Positions 24,846-32,751 of a DNA stretch of 43,079 bases are shown here, piece by piece; positions within the stretch are counted from its first letter, which is position 1, and every line of letters begins with the position of its first letter. The translations under genes and the position numbers were made by a program. This DNA is from an uncultured Clostridia bacterium (GTDB lineage: Bacteria; Bacillota; Clostridia; Christensenellales; Maliibacteriaceae): NCBI GenBank assembly GCA_934613185.1, contig CAKTSO010000002.1:1-43079 (forward strand), read 5' to 3'. Under the pieces are notes generated by a model. That model saw only the letters and a program-made list of their open reading frames with translations, was not told the origin of the DNA and ran no database searches.

Positions 24846-25132
24846 CGCGCATCACCATTGACAAAGATCTTTTGAGCGTCAGCGCCAGAGGTCACGCGGG
24901 ATTCGACCGCACGGGGCGCGACATCGTCTGCGCCGCGGCGAGCATGCTCATGTTCGCGCTGTGCGCCTTCGCCGAGGAAAACGGCGGCGCGGGCTTCACC
25001 GAAGGCGACCTGTTCCGCGTGGAGTTCCCCGCGGAGGAAAACGACTATCTGTTCGGCGGCTTCGACGCCATCTGCGAAGGGCTGCGTCTTCTGGTCGACC
25101 GCTACCCCGACCACGTTTCGGTCGAAGGATAA
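24842..25132 (+). CDS. prp: Prp-type cysteine protease, probable capsid maturation protease
   Basis: 96 aa, of the Prp (DUF464) family, which in S. aureus removes the N-terminal extension of ribosomal protein L27 and also trims phage capsid and scaffold proteins. The catalytic pair is visible: His18 in ARGHAG and Cys30 in GRDIVCAAAS; the His-to-Cys distance of 12 equals that of the S. aureus enzyme (22 and 34). It starts with the ATG at 24842 inside the portal stop (ATGA), with GGGGAG upstream. Its position between portal and scaffold/capsid genes is where prohead proteases are encoded, and both next proteins carry a plausible cleavage motif. A role in L27 maturation too cannot be excluded. 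Confidence 0.88.
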   Translation: MTRITIDKDLLSVSARGHAGFDRTGRDIVCAAASMLMFALCAFAEENGGAGFTEGDLFRVEFPAEENDYLFGGFDAICEGLRLLVDRYPDHVSVEG

Positions 25133-25145
25133 GGAGGAAACCGTT

Positions 25146-25757
25146 ATGGACCCTGTTTTAAATCTCGAATTCTTTGCCGACGCGCCTGCTGCGCCGGCAT
25201 CGGACGCGCAGGACGCCCCGGCCCCGCAGGAAGCCGACGCGCCCGAATCGTCCGAAGCAAAAGAAGAGATTTCGCCGCGAAAGGAGGTGAATTCCGATTC
25301 GGCCGAAAACGATCCCGCCGAAGACGACGAGGCGGCGGGCGCGGACGATATGCCGGAAGCGCCCGACGATCTTGACGCCGAACGCCGGGCGCGTTTCGAC
25401 GCAAAGGCCGCCGCGCTGGCGCGCTCCATCGCACAGACCGCCCAAATCTACCCCGCCTTTCAACTTGCGCAGGAGATGGCGTCGCCGCGCTTTGTCCGTC
25501 TTGTCGACGCGGGACTTTCCGTGCGCGAGGCGTACGAAACGCTGCACCGCGACGAGCTTTTGCGTCAAGCTGTGGACGCGGCGTTCGACGCGGGCCGTCG
25601 CGCACAGGCGCAGTCCCAGGCGATGCGGCGCGGGCGTCCCGAGGAAAACGGCGCGCCCGGCGCCGTCGTGTCAAGGCGTGATCCTTCGGCCATGAGCCGC
25701 GCGCAGCGGGAAGAGATCTCCCGCCGCGTGCTGCGCGGCGAAAAAGTCACGTTCTAA
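25146..25757 (+). CDS. Capsid scaffold protein
   Basis: 203 aa, probable scaffold. The N-terminal half is an acidic, disordered Ala/Pro/Glu/Asp stretch; the second half is helical (about residues 75-160, with QLAQEMASPRFVRLVDAG) and the C-terminus is basic (SRAQREEISRRVLRGEKVTF), the usual way scaffold proteins bind the coat. The N-terminus MDPVLNLEFFADA carries L5-x-L7-x-F9-F10-A, the Prp cleavage motif of L27, so removal of the first ten residues is predicted. An 11-base perfect anti-Shine-Dalgarno match lies inside the frame at 25281-25291. It sits directly upstream of the capsid gene, where scaffolds are found. Confidence 0.8.
   Translation: MDPVLNLEFFADAPAAPASDAQDAPAPQEADAPESSEAKEEISPRKEVNSDSAENDPAEDDEAAGADDMPEAPDDLDAERRARFDAKAAALARSIAQTAQIYPAFQLAQEMASPRFVRLVDAGLSVREAYETLHRDELLRQAVDAAFDAGRRAQAQSQAMRRGRPEENGAPGAVVSRRDPSAMSRAQREEISRRVLRGEKVTF
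25281..25291 (+). other. Perfect Shine-Dalgarno sequence inside the scaffold gene
   Basis: AAAGGAGGTGA complements the 3' end of 16S rRNA over 11 bases, at scaffold codons 46-49. No in-frame or other start codon lies at a normal 5-10 base distance, so it is not an ordinary internal start. It could pause ribosomes. Confidence 0.55.
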
Positions 25758-25791
25758 CCACCCATTGTCATCGAATTTTAAGGAGGATGCC

Positions 25792-27078
25792 ATGAACAAA
25801 TCCCTCGATCTTCACTTTTTCGACGAAGCGACGCAGGTCACGACGCTGAACGCGCCGGGGAACGACCTTTCCGCCGAGATGAAGACCTATTATGAAAAAC
25901 GGCTTCTCGATGCGGCGGAGCCGGAGCTCGTCCACGACCAGTTCGCCGACAAATACCCCATCCCGCAGGGCAGCGGCAAGACGATCGAATTTCGAAAATA
26001 CTCCGCGCTTCCCAAGTCGCTCACGGCGCTGACGGAAGGCACGACGCCGCCGGGCAGCAAGCTCAACGTCTCCGCCGTGACGGCGACGGTCAGCCAGTAC
26101 GGCGACTGGATCGGCATGAGCGACATGCTGGAAATGACGGCGATCGACCGCAACGTGGAACAGGCGACGCGTCTTTTGGGCGCGTCCGCGGGCCGAACGC
26201 TCGACACGATCACCCGCGAGGTGCTCTGCGGCGGCACGTTCGTCGACTGGGCGGGTTACACCGAAAACGGCGTTTATCACGCCTCGAACGGCCGCGAGGA
26301 CATCACTTCTTCCTGCGTTTTGACGCCCGACATGGTCTTCAAGGCCGCGGCGGAGCTGAAATCCCAGAACGCCAAGGCAATCGACGACAGCTTCGTGGCG
26401 ATCGTGCATCCCTATGTGGCCTACGACCTGATGCGAAGCGAGGAATGGATCGACGCGCATAAATACGCCTCCCCCGAACACCTCTATGCGGGCGAGATCG
26501 GGAAGCTTGCGGGCGTGCGTTTTGTCGAGACGACCGAGGCCAAGATCGTCGCGCCCGATGCGATCTGCGGCGTTTTGAAAAACCGCATGAAGCTTTCCAC
26601 GGCGCTGGATGCGACGGGAAGCAAAGAGATCGTTCCCGACACGGCCATTTCTACTTCCGACGCCGCGGCGATCAACGCCGCGATCTCCGGCGGAACGACT
26701 TACAAAATCTACGTCGGCAAGACGCTTTGCACGGTGGCGAGCGTCACGGCGGGCGCGGCGGGCGCGGCGAAGATCACCGTGACCGACACCGTCAAGGACA
26801 AAGCCAAAGGTGCAATGATCTGCGGTCACGGCGCGGGCGCGGACGGCAGCGCGGTGTTCCTGACGCTGTTCCTCGGGCAGAACGCCTACGGCACGACCGA
26901 GATCGAAGGCGGCGGATTGCAGCACATCGTAAAGCAGCTCGGCTACGGCGACGACCCTCTCAACCAGCGCTCTTCCGTGGGCTGGAAGGCGACGAAGGCC
27001 GTCAAGCGTCTTTGCGAGGAGTATATGTATCGCTTTGAAAGCGGCAGCTCCTATTCTCTGACGGCGGAAAGCAACTGA
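25792..27078 (+). CDS. N4gp56-family major capsid protein
   Basis: 428 aa, of the HK97-fold N4gp56 family. Recognised by the block EMKTYYEKRLLDAAEPELVHDQFADKYPIPQGSGKTIEFRKYSALP (first half), TATVSQYGDWIGMSDMLEMTAID, and the VAIVHPYVAYDLM segment. A smaller domain of about 70 residues around YKIYVGKTLCTVASVTAGAA is inserted in the second half, as many members have. I start at the ATG at 25792 after AAGGAGG. Residues 5-10 read L-D-L-H-F-F, matching the motif of the scaffold at identical positions, so Prp cleavage after Phe10 is predicted. A strong hairpin follows, which may set its expression apart from the genes downstream. Confidence 0.92.
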   Translation: MNKSLDLHFFDEATQVTTLNAPGNDLSAEMKTYYEKRLLDAAEPELVHDQFADKYPIPQGSGKTIEFRKYSALPKSLTALTEGTTPPGSKLNVSAVTATVSQYGDWIGMSDMLEMTAIDRNVEQATRLLGASAGRTLDTITREVLCGGTFVDWAGYTENGVYHASNGREDITSSCVLTPDMVFKAAAELKSQNAKAIDDSFVAIVHPYVAYDLMRSEEWIDAHKYASPEHLYAGEIGKLAGVRFVETTEAKIVAPDAICGVLKNRMKLSTALDATGSKEIVPDTAISTSDAAAINAAISGGTTYKIYVGKTLCTVASVTAGAAGAAKITVTDTVKDKAKGAMICGHGAGADGSAVFLTLFLGQNAYGTTEIEGGGLQHIVKQLGYGDDPLNQRSSVGWKATKAVKRLCEEYMYRFESGSSYSLTAESN

Positions 27079-27113
27079 TCGAAAAAGACGCAGACCATCC
27101 GCATTTGACACGC

Positions 27114-27155
27114 GCGGGGGACGGGACGCACGTCCCCTCCCCCGTTTTTCTTGTT
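27114..27155 (+). terminator. Strong hairpin with T tract directly after the capsid gene
   Basis: GGGGGA-c-GGGACG pairs with CGTCCC-c-TCCCCC (27116-27128 with 27131-27143), one mismatch, then GTTTTTCTTGTTTT. It has the form of an intrinsic terminator inside the virion operon; partial termination would yield more capsid than tail protein. Confidence 0.75.
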
Positions 27156-27193
27156 TTCAATTCACCAGACGTTTTAAAAGGAGGTTTTTCATA

Positions 27194-27574
27194 ATGGAAA
27201 ACAACGAGATCAAAAAAGAAACCCGTTCCGTGAAATCCGCCGCGCTCGAGGCGGACGAGATCCTTCGCCGCGCGCACGAAGAAGCCGAAAAGATCGTCAG
27301 CGCCGCAAAGCAGCAGGCGAACGCACCGCAAAAATGCGTCCCCATCACGCAGAACGCGAACGTCCCCGAAGAAGAAATCGAGCTGTTCGCCGACAGCGGC
27401 AATTACTCCGAACCGCTCGCCGTCAAGTGGGGCGGCCGCCAGTTCCTGATCCCCCGCGGCGTGCGCGTCCGCATCCCTTCTCCCGTGGCACAGATCATCC
27501 GCATTTCCCAGGCGCAGGATCACAAGGCCGCCGCGCTCATTCGGCGTCTGGAACAGGCCGCGCCGAAGATGTGA
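27194..27574 (+). CDS. Small head protein of unknown function
   Basis: 126 aa. Residues 1-45 form a charged helix (KKETRSVKSAALEADEILRRAHEEAEKIV), then a linker, and a compact beta part from about 70 to 105 (AVKWGGRQFLIPRGVRVRIPSPV), ending in a short helix. Small proteins at this site in other phages are decoration or head-completion proteins. I do not recognise the family. AAAGGAGG stands before the ATG and the gene is the first after the capsid terminator. Confidence 0.6.
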   Translation: MENNEIKKETRSVKSAALEADEILRRAHEEAEKIVSAAKQQANAPQKCVPITQNANVPEEEIELFADSGNYSEPLAVKWGGRQFLIPRGVRVRIPSPVAQIIRISQAQDHKAAALIRRLEQAAPKM

Positions 27575-27602
27575 TCGATTCTAAAATGAAGGAGGTCGTT
27601 TC

Positions 27603-27965
27603 ATGACCGCTGAACATATTTTGGCGCAGTGCGACGCGCTTTGCCCGAACGCATTCACCGACGAAGAAAAGCTGCGCTGGCTCTGGCAGCTCGACGCGCA
27701 GACGCTGGACGAATGCGCGCGGTATCTCGACGCGTCTTTCACGCTGCCTGCGGACGGATATTCCAAACAAAGCGCGCTTTTGATCGACGACGAATACGGC
27801 GACGTGTATTTGAAGTACCTTCTGTCGCAGATCGACCTTGCCAACGCGGAATTCGGGCGCTACAACGCGTCCGCCGCGCTGTTCAACGCCGCGTACGCGC
27901 GTTATTGCGACCATCTGACGCGAACGTGTGCGGCAAACGTTCCGCAAAAAGGAGTGATCGTATGA
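27603..27965 (+). CDS. Probable head-tail adaptor
   Basis: 120 aa, almost fully helical, with DEYGDVYLKYLLSQIDLANAEFGRYNASAALFNAAYARYC as the core. Size, helix content and position between capsid and tail hub fit head-tail connectors (P22 gp4 type), which lengthen the portal. ATG at 27603 after AAGGAGG. The stop overlaps the next start (ATGA). The exact family is not certain. Confidence 0.6.
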   Translation: MTAEHILAQCDALCPNAFTDEEKLRWLWQLDAQTLDECARYLDASFTLPADGYSKQSALLIDDEYGDVYLKYLLSQIDLANAEFGRYNASAALFNAAYARYCDHLTRTCAANVPQKGVIV

Positions 27966-29689
27966 GACTGCCGCGCATTCTGGAATTTTCCGACGAAGAG
28001 TCCGTGACGACGCGCTTTTTGGGCGTGAACTATTCCGACGCTTCGAGCGAAGAAGATCTGACCGACGCGGAGAATCTTTCCACGCGCGCATTTCCCCTGA
28101 TCGCGCCCCGCCGCGCGCGGCAGCTTGTCCACAAACTCACCGCCCCGCAGGGGATGATCGCGCACGAAAAGCTGTTTTTCATCGACGACGGGAATCTTTA
28201 CTGGGGCGGCGTCAAAATCGAAGGAGCGTCCGTTTCCCAAGGGGAAAAGACGCTCGCCGCAATCGGCGCATATATCGCGATCTTCCCTGACAAGGTGCTG
28301 TTCAACACGCAGACGCTTTCGCTCGAACCCATGGAAAACCGTGTCCAAACGCAGGGCAATGCGACCGTTTCGCTCTGCGCCGACGCGGGAGGCGGTGCGT
28401 TTTCCGCCGTCCCCATCTCCTCCGACGCCGCGCCGCAGGAACCGGCCGACGGCGCGCTTTGGATCGACACGTCCGATTCCGTTTCCGTTTTAAAGAAATG
28501 GAGTTCACAAAGCGGTATGTGGATCGCCGTGACGCAAACCTATGTCAAGATCGCCGCGGCGGGCATCGGCGCCGGTTTTTCACAGTATGACGGCGTGACG
28601 ATCGAAGGCGCGGGCGCGCTCGACGGGGACTATTCTCTCGAAGGCTGCAAAAAGGACTTTATCGTCGTCACGGCGCTGATCGACGCGCCGTATCAAACGG
28701 AAGGCGCGGTGACAGTTGCGCGGCGCGTCCCCGACCTTTCCCTCGTGCTCGGGTTTGAAAACCGGCTTTGGGGATGCAGCGCCGACGGACACACGATCTA
28801 CGCAAGCAAGCTCGGCGACGCCAAAAACTGGAACTGCTTTATGGGTCTTGCGTCCGATTCCTACGCGATGACGATCGGCGCGCCGGGGCCGTTCACCGGC
28901 TGCGCGTCCCACATGGGAAGCGTCCTGTTTTTAAAGCGCGACGCGCTGTTTCGCATCTACGGCACAAAGCCCTCGAATTTTCAATTGAACGTTTTGACCG
29001 CGCGCGGCGCTTCGAAGGGAAGCCGGAAAAGCTGCGCCGTTTTGAACGAGACGCTGTATTACCTGTCCGATGAGGGGCCGCTTTGCTGCGACGGCGGACT
29101 GCCCGCGCCGTTTTCAAGAGCGCTGTCGGCGCTTCGGCTGAAAAACGGGTGCGCGGCGGCGCACATGGGGCGTTGGTATCTTTCGTGCGAGGACGCAAAC
29201 GGCGATTGGCAGCTTTTCGTCTATGACGAAGGGCTCGGGCTCTGGCAGCGGGAAGACAACACGCACGCGCGCTGTTTCGCCTCCTGCGGCGAGGGGCTGT
29301 ACTTCATCGACGACGACAAAAACCTCGTTTTGATCGGCGGCGAAAGCCCCTATCAATTTCCCGACACGGCGGCGGAGCAGACGGTCGCCTGGCGCGCCAG
29401 GACGGGGCAGATCGGCCTTTGCGACACGAAGCATCAGCGCGTGCGCCGCGTGTGCGTCCGCGGGCAGCTGATGCGCGGGTCGAGCCTTCGCGTCTATGCC
29501 AGATTTGATGCGGACGAGGATTGGAAGCTCGTCTCATCCCATTCGCACACGGGGCTTTTCACCGCGTCGATCCCGATCCGTTCGCGCCGCGCGCAGACGC
29601 TGACGCTCGAATTCCGCGGGACGAACGACGCGCGCATTTACGCCGTGTCGCGCATCCGCGACCGGGAAAGCGAAAGGGGCGGCGCATGA
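27962..29689 (+). CDS. Tail hub/nozzle protein (P22 gp10-like)
   Basis: 575 aa, starting at the ATG at 27962 within the previous stop (ATGA) with AAAAAGGAG upstream. The protein is beta-rich with repeating W/Y-containing blades, including LVLGFENRLWGCSADGHTIYASKLGDAKNWN, a motif that recurs in podovirus nozzle/packaged-DNA stabilisation proteins with a beta-propeller. YWGGVKI near the N-terminus and VYARFDADEDWKL near the C-terminus are further strands. It most likely forms the short tail tube under the adaptor. There is no long-tail tube protein in the cassette, which agrees with this. Confidence 0.72.
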   Translation: MRLPRILEFSDEESVTTRFLGVNYSDASSEEDLTDAENLSTRAFPLIAPRRARQLVHKLTAPQGMIAHEKLFFIDDGNLYWGGVKIEGASVSQGEKTLAAIGAYIAIFPDKVLFNTQTLSLEPMENRVQTQGNATVSLCADAGGGAFSAVPISSDAAPQEPADGALWIDTSDSVSVLKKWSSQSGMWIAVTQTYVKIAAAGIGAGFSQYDGVTIEGAGALDGDYSLEGCKKDFIVVTALIDAPYQTEGAVTVARRVPDLSLVLGFENRLWGCSADGHTIYASKLGDAKNWNCFMGLASDSYAMTIGAPGPFTGCASHMGSVLFLKRDALFRIYGTKPSNFQLNVLTARGASKGSRKSCAVLNETLYYLSDEGPLCCDGGLPAPFSRALSALRLKNGCAAAHMGRWYLSCEDANGDWQLFVYDEGLGLWQREDNTHARCFASCGEGLYFIDDDKNLVLIGGESPYQFPDTAAEQTVAWRARTGQIGLCDTKHQRVRRVCVRGQLMRGSSLRVYARFDADEDWKLVSSHSHTGLFTASIPIRSRRAQTLTLEFRGTNDARIYAVSRIRDRESERGGA

Positions 29690-30444
29690 GCACGTTTTCG
29701 TTTCAGCTTCCCGCGCTTTCCGCAATATCATCCCTTTCGCAGGAAATGCAGCTTCGAAAGATCCGCGGGTATCTATATCAATTGACCGAACAGCTTCGCT
29801 ACACGCTCGGCAATCTCGACACGGAAAATCTCACGCCCGCCGCGGCGAAAAAGCTCGACGGCGCGGCAACCAAAGACGCCGTCGACGCATCGCTCGAGCA
29901 GAGCTTTGCCAAAAGCGAACGCCAATATAAAGAGGCACTGTCACAGATCATCGCGGCGGCGGACGCGGTCACGGCGGCATATTCGGCGGAGATGAACGTG
30001 TTGTCCGACCGCATTCAAAGCGACGTCGAGGCGCGCTACGCCTTAAAAAGCGACGTGGAGCAAAGCGCGCTTTCCATCTCCAGCCGCGTGACGCAGAACG
30101 CGGGCGACATCACCGCCGCATTCACGCGCGTTTTGCAGTTGGAAGACGCCGTGGGTTCGTTTCGGCAGGAGACGTTTTCCACGTTCATCCGCTTTGACGC
30201 AGGCGGCGTGGAGCTCGGGCGGACGGATTCGGAATTTCGCTGCCGTCTGACCAACGAGCGACTGTCGTTTCTGCAGGGCGCAAACGAGGTCGCGTTCATT
30301 TCCAACAACCGACTTTACATCACCGACGCGATCGTGACGGGAACGCTGAGCCTCGGGCATACGGGCGTCGGCTTCTATGATTTTCAGCGTGAGGCAAACG
30401 GCAGCCTGTCGCTCGTGTACCGCGGCGCGAACGAATCTTTCTAA
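29686..30444 (+). CDS. Coiled-coil tail protein with beta C-terminus
   Basis: 252 aa, starting at the ATG at 29686 inside the previous stop. After a short N-terminus (FSFQLPALSAISSLS), a helical stretch runs from about 15 to 160 with repeats typical of a trimeric coiled coil, including SDRIQSDVEARYALKSDVEQSALSI. The C-terminal 80 residues (FIRFDAGGVELGRTDSEFRCRLTNERL, then NNRLYITDAIVTGTLSLG) are beta and resemble the tips of phage tail fibres. It is a likely fibre or tail needle; the position after the hub agrees. Confidence 0.65.
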   Translation: MSTFSFQLPALSAISSLSQEMQLRKIRGYLYQLTEQLRYTLGNLDTENLTPAAAKKLDGAATKDAVDASLEQSFAKSERQYKEALSQIIAAADAVTAAYSAEMNVLSDRIQSDVEARYALKSDVEQSALSISSRVTQNAGDITAAFTRVLQLEDAVGSFRQETFSTFIRFDAGGVELGRTDSEFRCRLTNERLSFLQGANEVAFISNNRLYITDAIVTGTLSLGHTGVGFYDFQREANGSLSLVYRGANESF

Positions 30445-30461
30445 ACAAAGGAGGCGATCTT

Positions 30462-32342
30462 TTGGCAAACGGCACTTTTGACGGCGTGACGAGCAACTCC
30501 TCCATCGCCGTACGCGTCGTCTGGTCGTCGCAGGTCAAGACGCAGCAGAACAGTTCCATCGTCACGGCGTCCGTTCAGCTTTACAAAAACGCGTCCTATT
30601 CCTCGCGCACCTACGGCACGGGAACGTGGACGCTCCAGATCGGTTCTTCCGCCGTGAGCGCGCGAACGAGCGTCAATCTTTATTCCGGCGCGGGATGGGT
30701 CACGGTCGTCACGCATCAGGCGACGATCGCGCATCAGGCAAACGGCGCATGCTCGCTCTCAATCGCCGCGTCGGGCGGCATTTCCGGCACGAGCCTTTCG
30801 TCGCTTTCGTGTCAAAGAACGGTGACGCTTGACGCGATCCCCCGTGCAAGCGCGCTTTGTTTCGAAGCGCAGAGCGTCAATGCGGGCGAAGAAATTTCTT
30901 TTTCGATCACGCGGGCGGACACGTCGTTTTCCCATCGCTTGCAGGCCGCGCTCGGCGAGCATACGACGTCTCTGGAGATTGCGGACGCTGTGAGCGGCGT
31001 ACTGACAATTCCGCTCGACTGGCTCGACGCGATCCCCGCCGCAGCGCAGGGGACCGTCGTCTGCACGCTTTCGACGTACAGCGGCGAATCGCTCGTCGGA
31101 CAAAGCGGCGCGTCGTTTACGCTTGTCGTCCCCGAAAGCGTCGCGCCGAGTTTTCAAAGCGCGGAAGCCGCGGTCGTCGACGGCGCATGGGGGCTTTTCG
31201 TGCAGAACAAAAGCCGCGCGAAGATCTCGATGCAAAGCGCGCAGGGCGCATATGGCAGCACGATTTCTGCCTACGTCGTCTCCGGCGTCGCCACGTCGCA
31301 GACAAATGAGATCACGACGCCGCTTTTGACGAACGCGGGCGACACGGTCTACGAATGCTATGTGATCGACTCGCGCGGGCGAAAAAGCGCCGCCGTCTCC
31401 TGCACGATCTGCGTCGAGGCCTATGCCCCGCCCAAGCTTTCGGTGTCGGCACATCGCTGTTTACAGGGCGGCGCGATCGACGCAGACGGAACGTATCTTT
31501 CCGTTTCCGCAAATTTTTCGGCAAGTTCCGTCGGCGGGAACAACGCGTCGTCCGCTTCGGTCTCGTTTCGCCGCGCGGGAACGGAGGCTTTTTCCGCCGC
31601 CGTTCCGCTGCAAAACGGCGTCGACACCGTCGTCGGGAACGGCGCGATCGATACGGCGGCAAGCTACGAAGTCCTGTTTTGCGTGACCGACGCGCTCGGC
31701 GGCGCGGCGTCCTACACGGCGCAGATCGCCCCGAGCTTTCGGCTGTTCAACGTCAACGCGTCTTTGGGCGGCATGGCCGTGGGGCGCATGTGCAATCGCG
31801 CGGCAATGCAGTGCGCATTGGACGCCGATTTTGAAAAGTCTCTGCACGTCGCGGGCGAGCTTTCGGGCGCGAACGCCGATTTTTCGGGCGCGCTTTCGGG
31901 CGCGTCGCTTTCGCTTACCACGCCGCTGGCGCTCGCCTCGGGCGGCGTGGGTGCGGCGGATGCGGACGAAGCGCGGGAAAATCTCGTCACGGTCAAGCGG
32001 CCGAAACTGCTTTGGAGCGGCTCATGGTCGAGCGGCTCCATCACCGTCGACGGCTTTTCTTCCTACAAGCTCTTTTTGCTGCAGACCGCCGACGGCGACG
32101 CGGCGCTTTGCTGGGTGGATTTCGGCCTGCTTCTGGGCGGCGAACTTTATCCGCTGACCGGCGACGGCGGACAAATGATCTACAGCATCCGCGCAGGCGT
32201 AAACGGAAACACGCTGTCGATGCAAAATTCGTACGCGATCCTGCGGCCGCTTTCCAACATCAACGGCGGCAAATACGAGCGCACGGTCAAGACGATCTAC
32301 GGGCTGCTTTTAAACGACGACGTTCTGACCGAAGGAGAATGA
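30462..32342 (+). CDS. Tail fibre/receptor-binding protein (DUF859-like)
   Basis: 626 aa, TTG start at 30462 after AAAGGAGG. The N-terminal part (NSSIAVRVVWSSQVKTQQNSSIVTASVQLYK) and the Ser/Thr/Gly-rich immunoglobulin-like repeats resemble DUF859 phage minor structural proteins. From about residue 455 there is a fibre-like section with repeated units (AGELSGANADFSGALSGASLSL), then a globular C-terminus (LLWSGSWSSGSITVDGFSSYKLFLL) that could be the host-binding head. Probably the virion's receptor-binding protein. It is the longest gene of the cassette. Confidence 0.72.
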   Translation: MANGTFDGVTSNSSIAVRVVWSSQVKTQQNSSIVTASVQLYKNASYSSRTYGTGTWTLQIGSSAVSARTSVNLYSGAGWVTVVTHQATIAHQANGACSLSIAASGGISGTSLSSLSCQRTVTLDAIPRASALCFEAQSVNAGEEISFSITRADTSFSHRLQAALGEHTTSLEIADAVSGVLTIPLDWLDAIPAAAQGTVVCTLSTYSGESLVGQSGASFTLVVPESVAPSFQSAEAAVVDGAWGLFVQNKSRAKISMQSAQGAYGSTISAYVVSGVATSQTNEITTPLLTNAGDTVYECYVIDSRGRKSAAVSCTICVEAYAPPKLSVSAHRCLQGGAIDADGTYLSVSANFSASSVGGNNASSASVSFRRAGTEAFSAAVPLQNGVDTVVGNGAIDTAASYEVLFCVTDALGGAASYTAQIAPSFRLFNVNASLGGMAVGRMCNRAAMQCALDADFEKSLHVAGELSGANADFSGALSGASLSLTTPLALASGGVGAADADEARENLVTVKRPKLLWSGSWSSGSITVDGFSSYKLFLLQTADGDAALCWVDFGLLLGGELYPLTGDGGQMIYSIRAGVNGNTLSMQNSYAILRPLSNINGGKYERTVKTIYGLLLNDDVLTEGE

Positions 32343-32344
32343 AC

Positions 32345-32746
32345 ATGCATGTAAATTACACGACCGACGAAAGCGGTCGGCTCCAAAGCGTGACGATCTA
32401 TCCGCTCGACACGACAAAGCCGACGCTGGAACTGCCCGACGAATTTGATTTCAAGCGCATCCGCGACTACGTCCTGAAAGGCGGCGCGCTGATCCGCGAC
32501 CCGTACGAGCGCACGCCGAGCGCGGCGGAGCAGATTGCGGCGCTGAAACAAAAGCTCGCCGAGACGGACTACATTGCCGCCAAGACCGTCGATCTGCTGA
32601 TCGGCACGGAATCCCTTTCGGCACTTTTGACCGTGCTGGCCGAAACGCGCTGCGAATATCGGGAGATTCTCGACCTTCGCGGTGTCTGGCGGCAGAAGAT
32701 CCGCGAACTGGAAGCCGCCGAATCCAAACAGAACAAGGAGGTTTGA
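32345..32746 (+). CDS. Small tail-region protein, XkdX/DUF-type
   Basis: 133 aa. A beta N-terminus (MHVNYTTDESGRLQSVTIYPLD) is followed by a helical C-terminus with ETDYIAAKTVDLLIG and ETRCEYREILDLRGVWRQKIRELE. This two-part form is common in small genes just after phage fibre genes and may serve in fibre assembly or regulation. I start at the ATG at 32345, seven bases from GAAGGAG; another ATG at 32339 is too close to it. Confidence 0.55.
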   Translation: MHVNYTTDESGRLQSVTIYPLDTTKPTLELPDEFDFKRIRDYVLKGGALIRDPYERTPSAAEQIAALKQKLAETDYIAAKTVDLLIGTESLSALLTVLAETRCEYREILDLRGVWRQKIRELEAAESKQNKEV

Positions 32747-32751
32747 TCCCC

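Noticed and set aside
27629..27961. Upstream extension of the tail hub gene (open frame from 27629)
   Set aside because: It overlaps the adaptor gene in another frame and is Arg-rich noise; the ATG at 27962 has a good ribosome-binding site and gives a sensible N-terminus.
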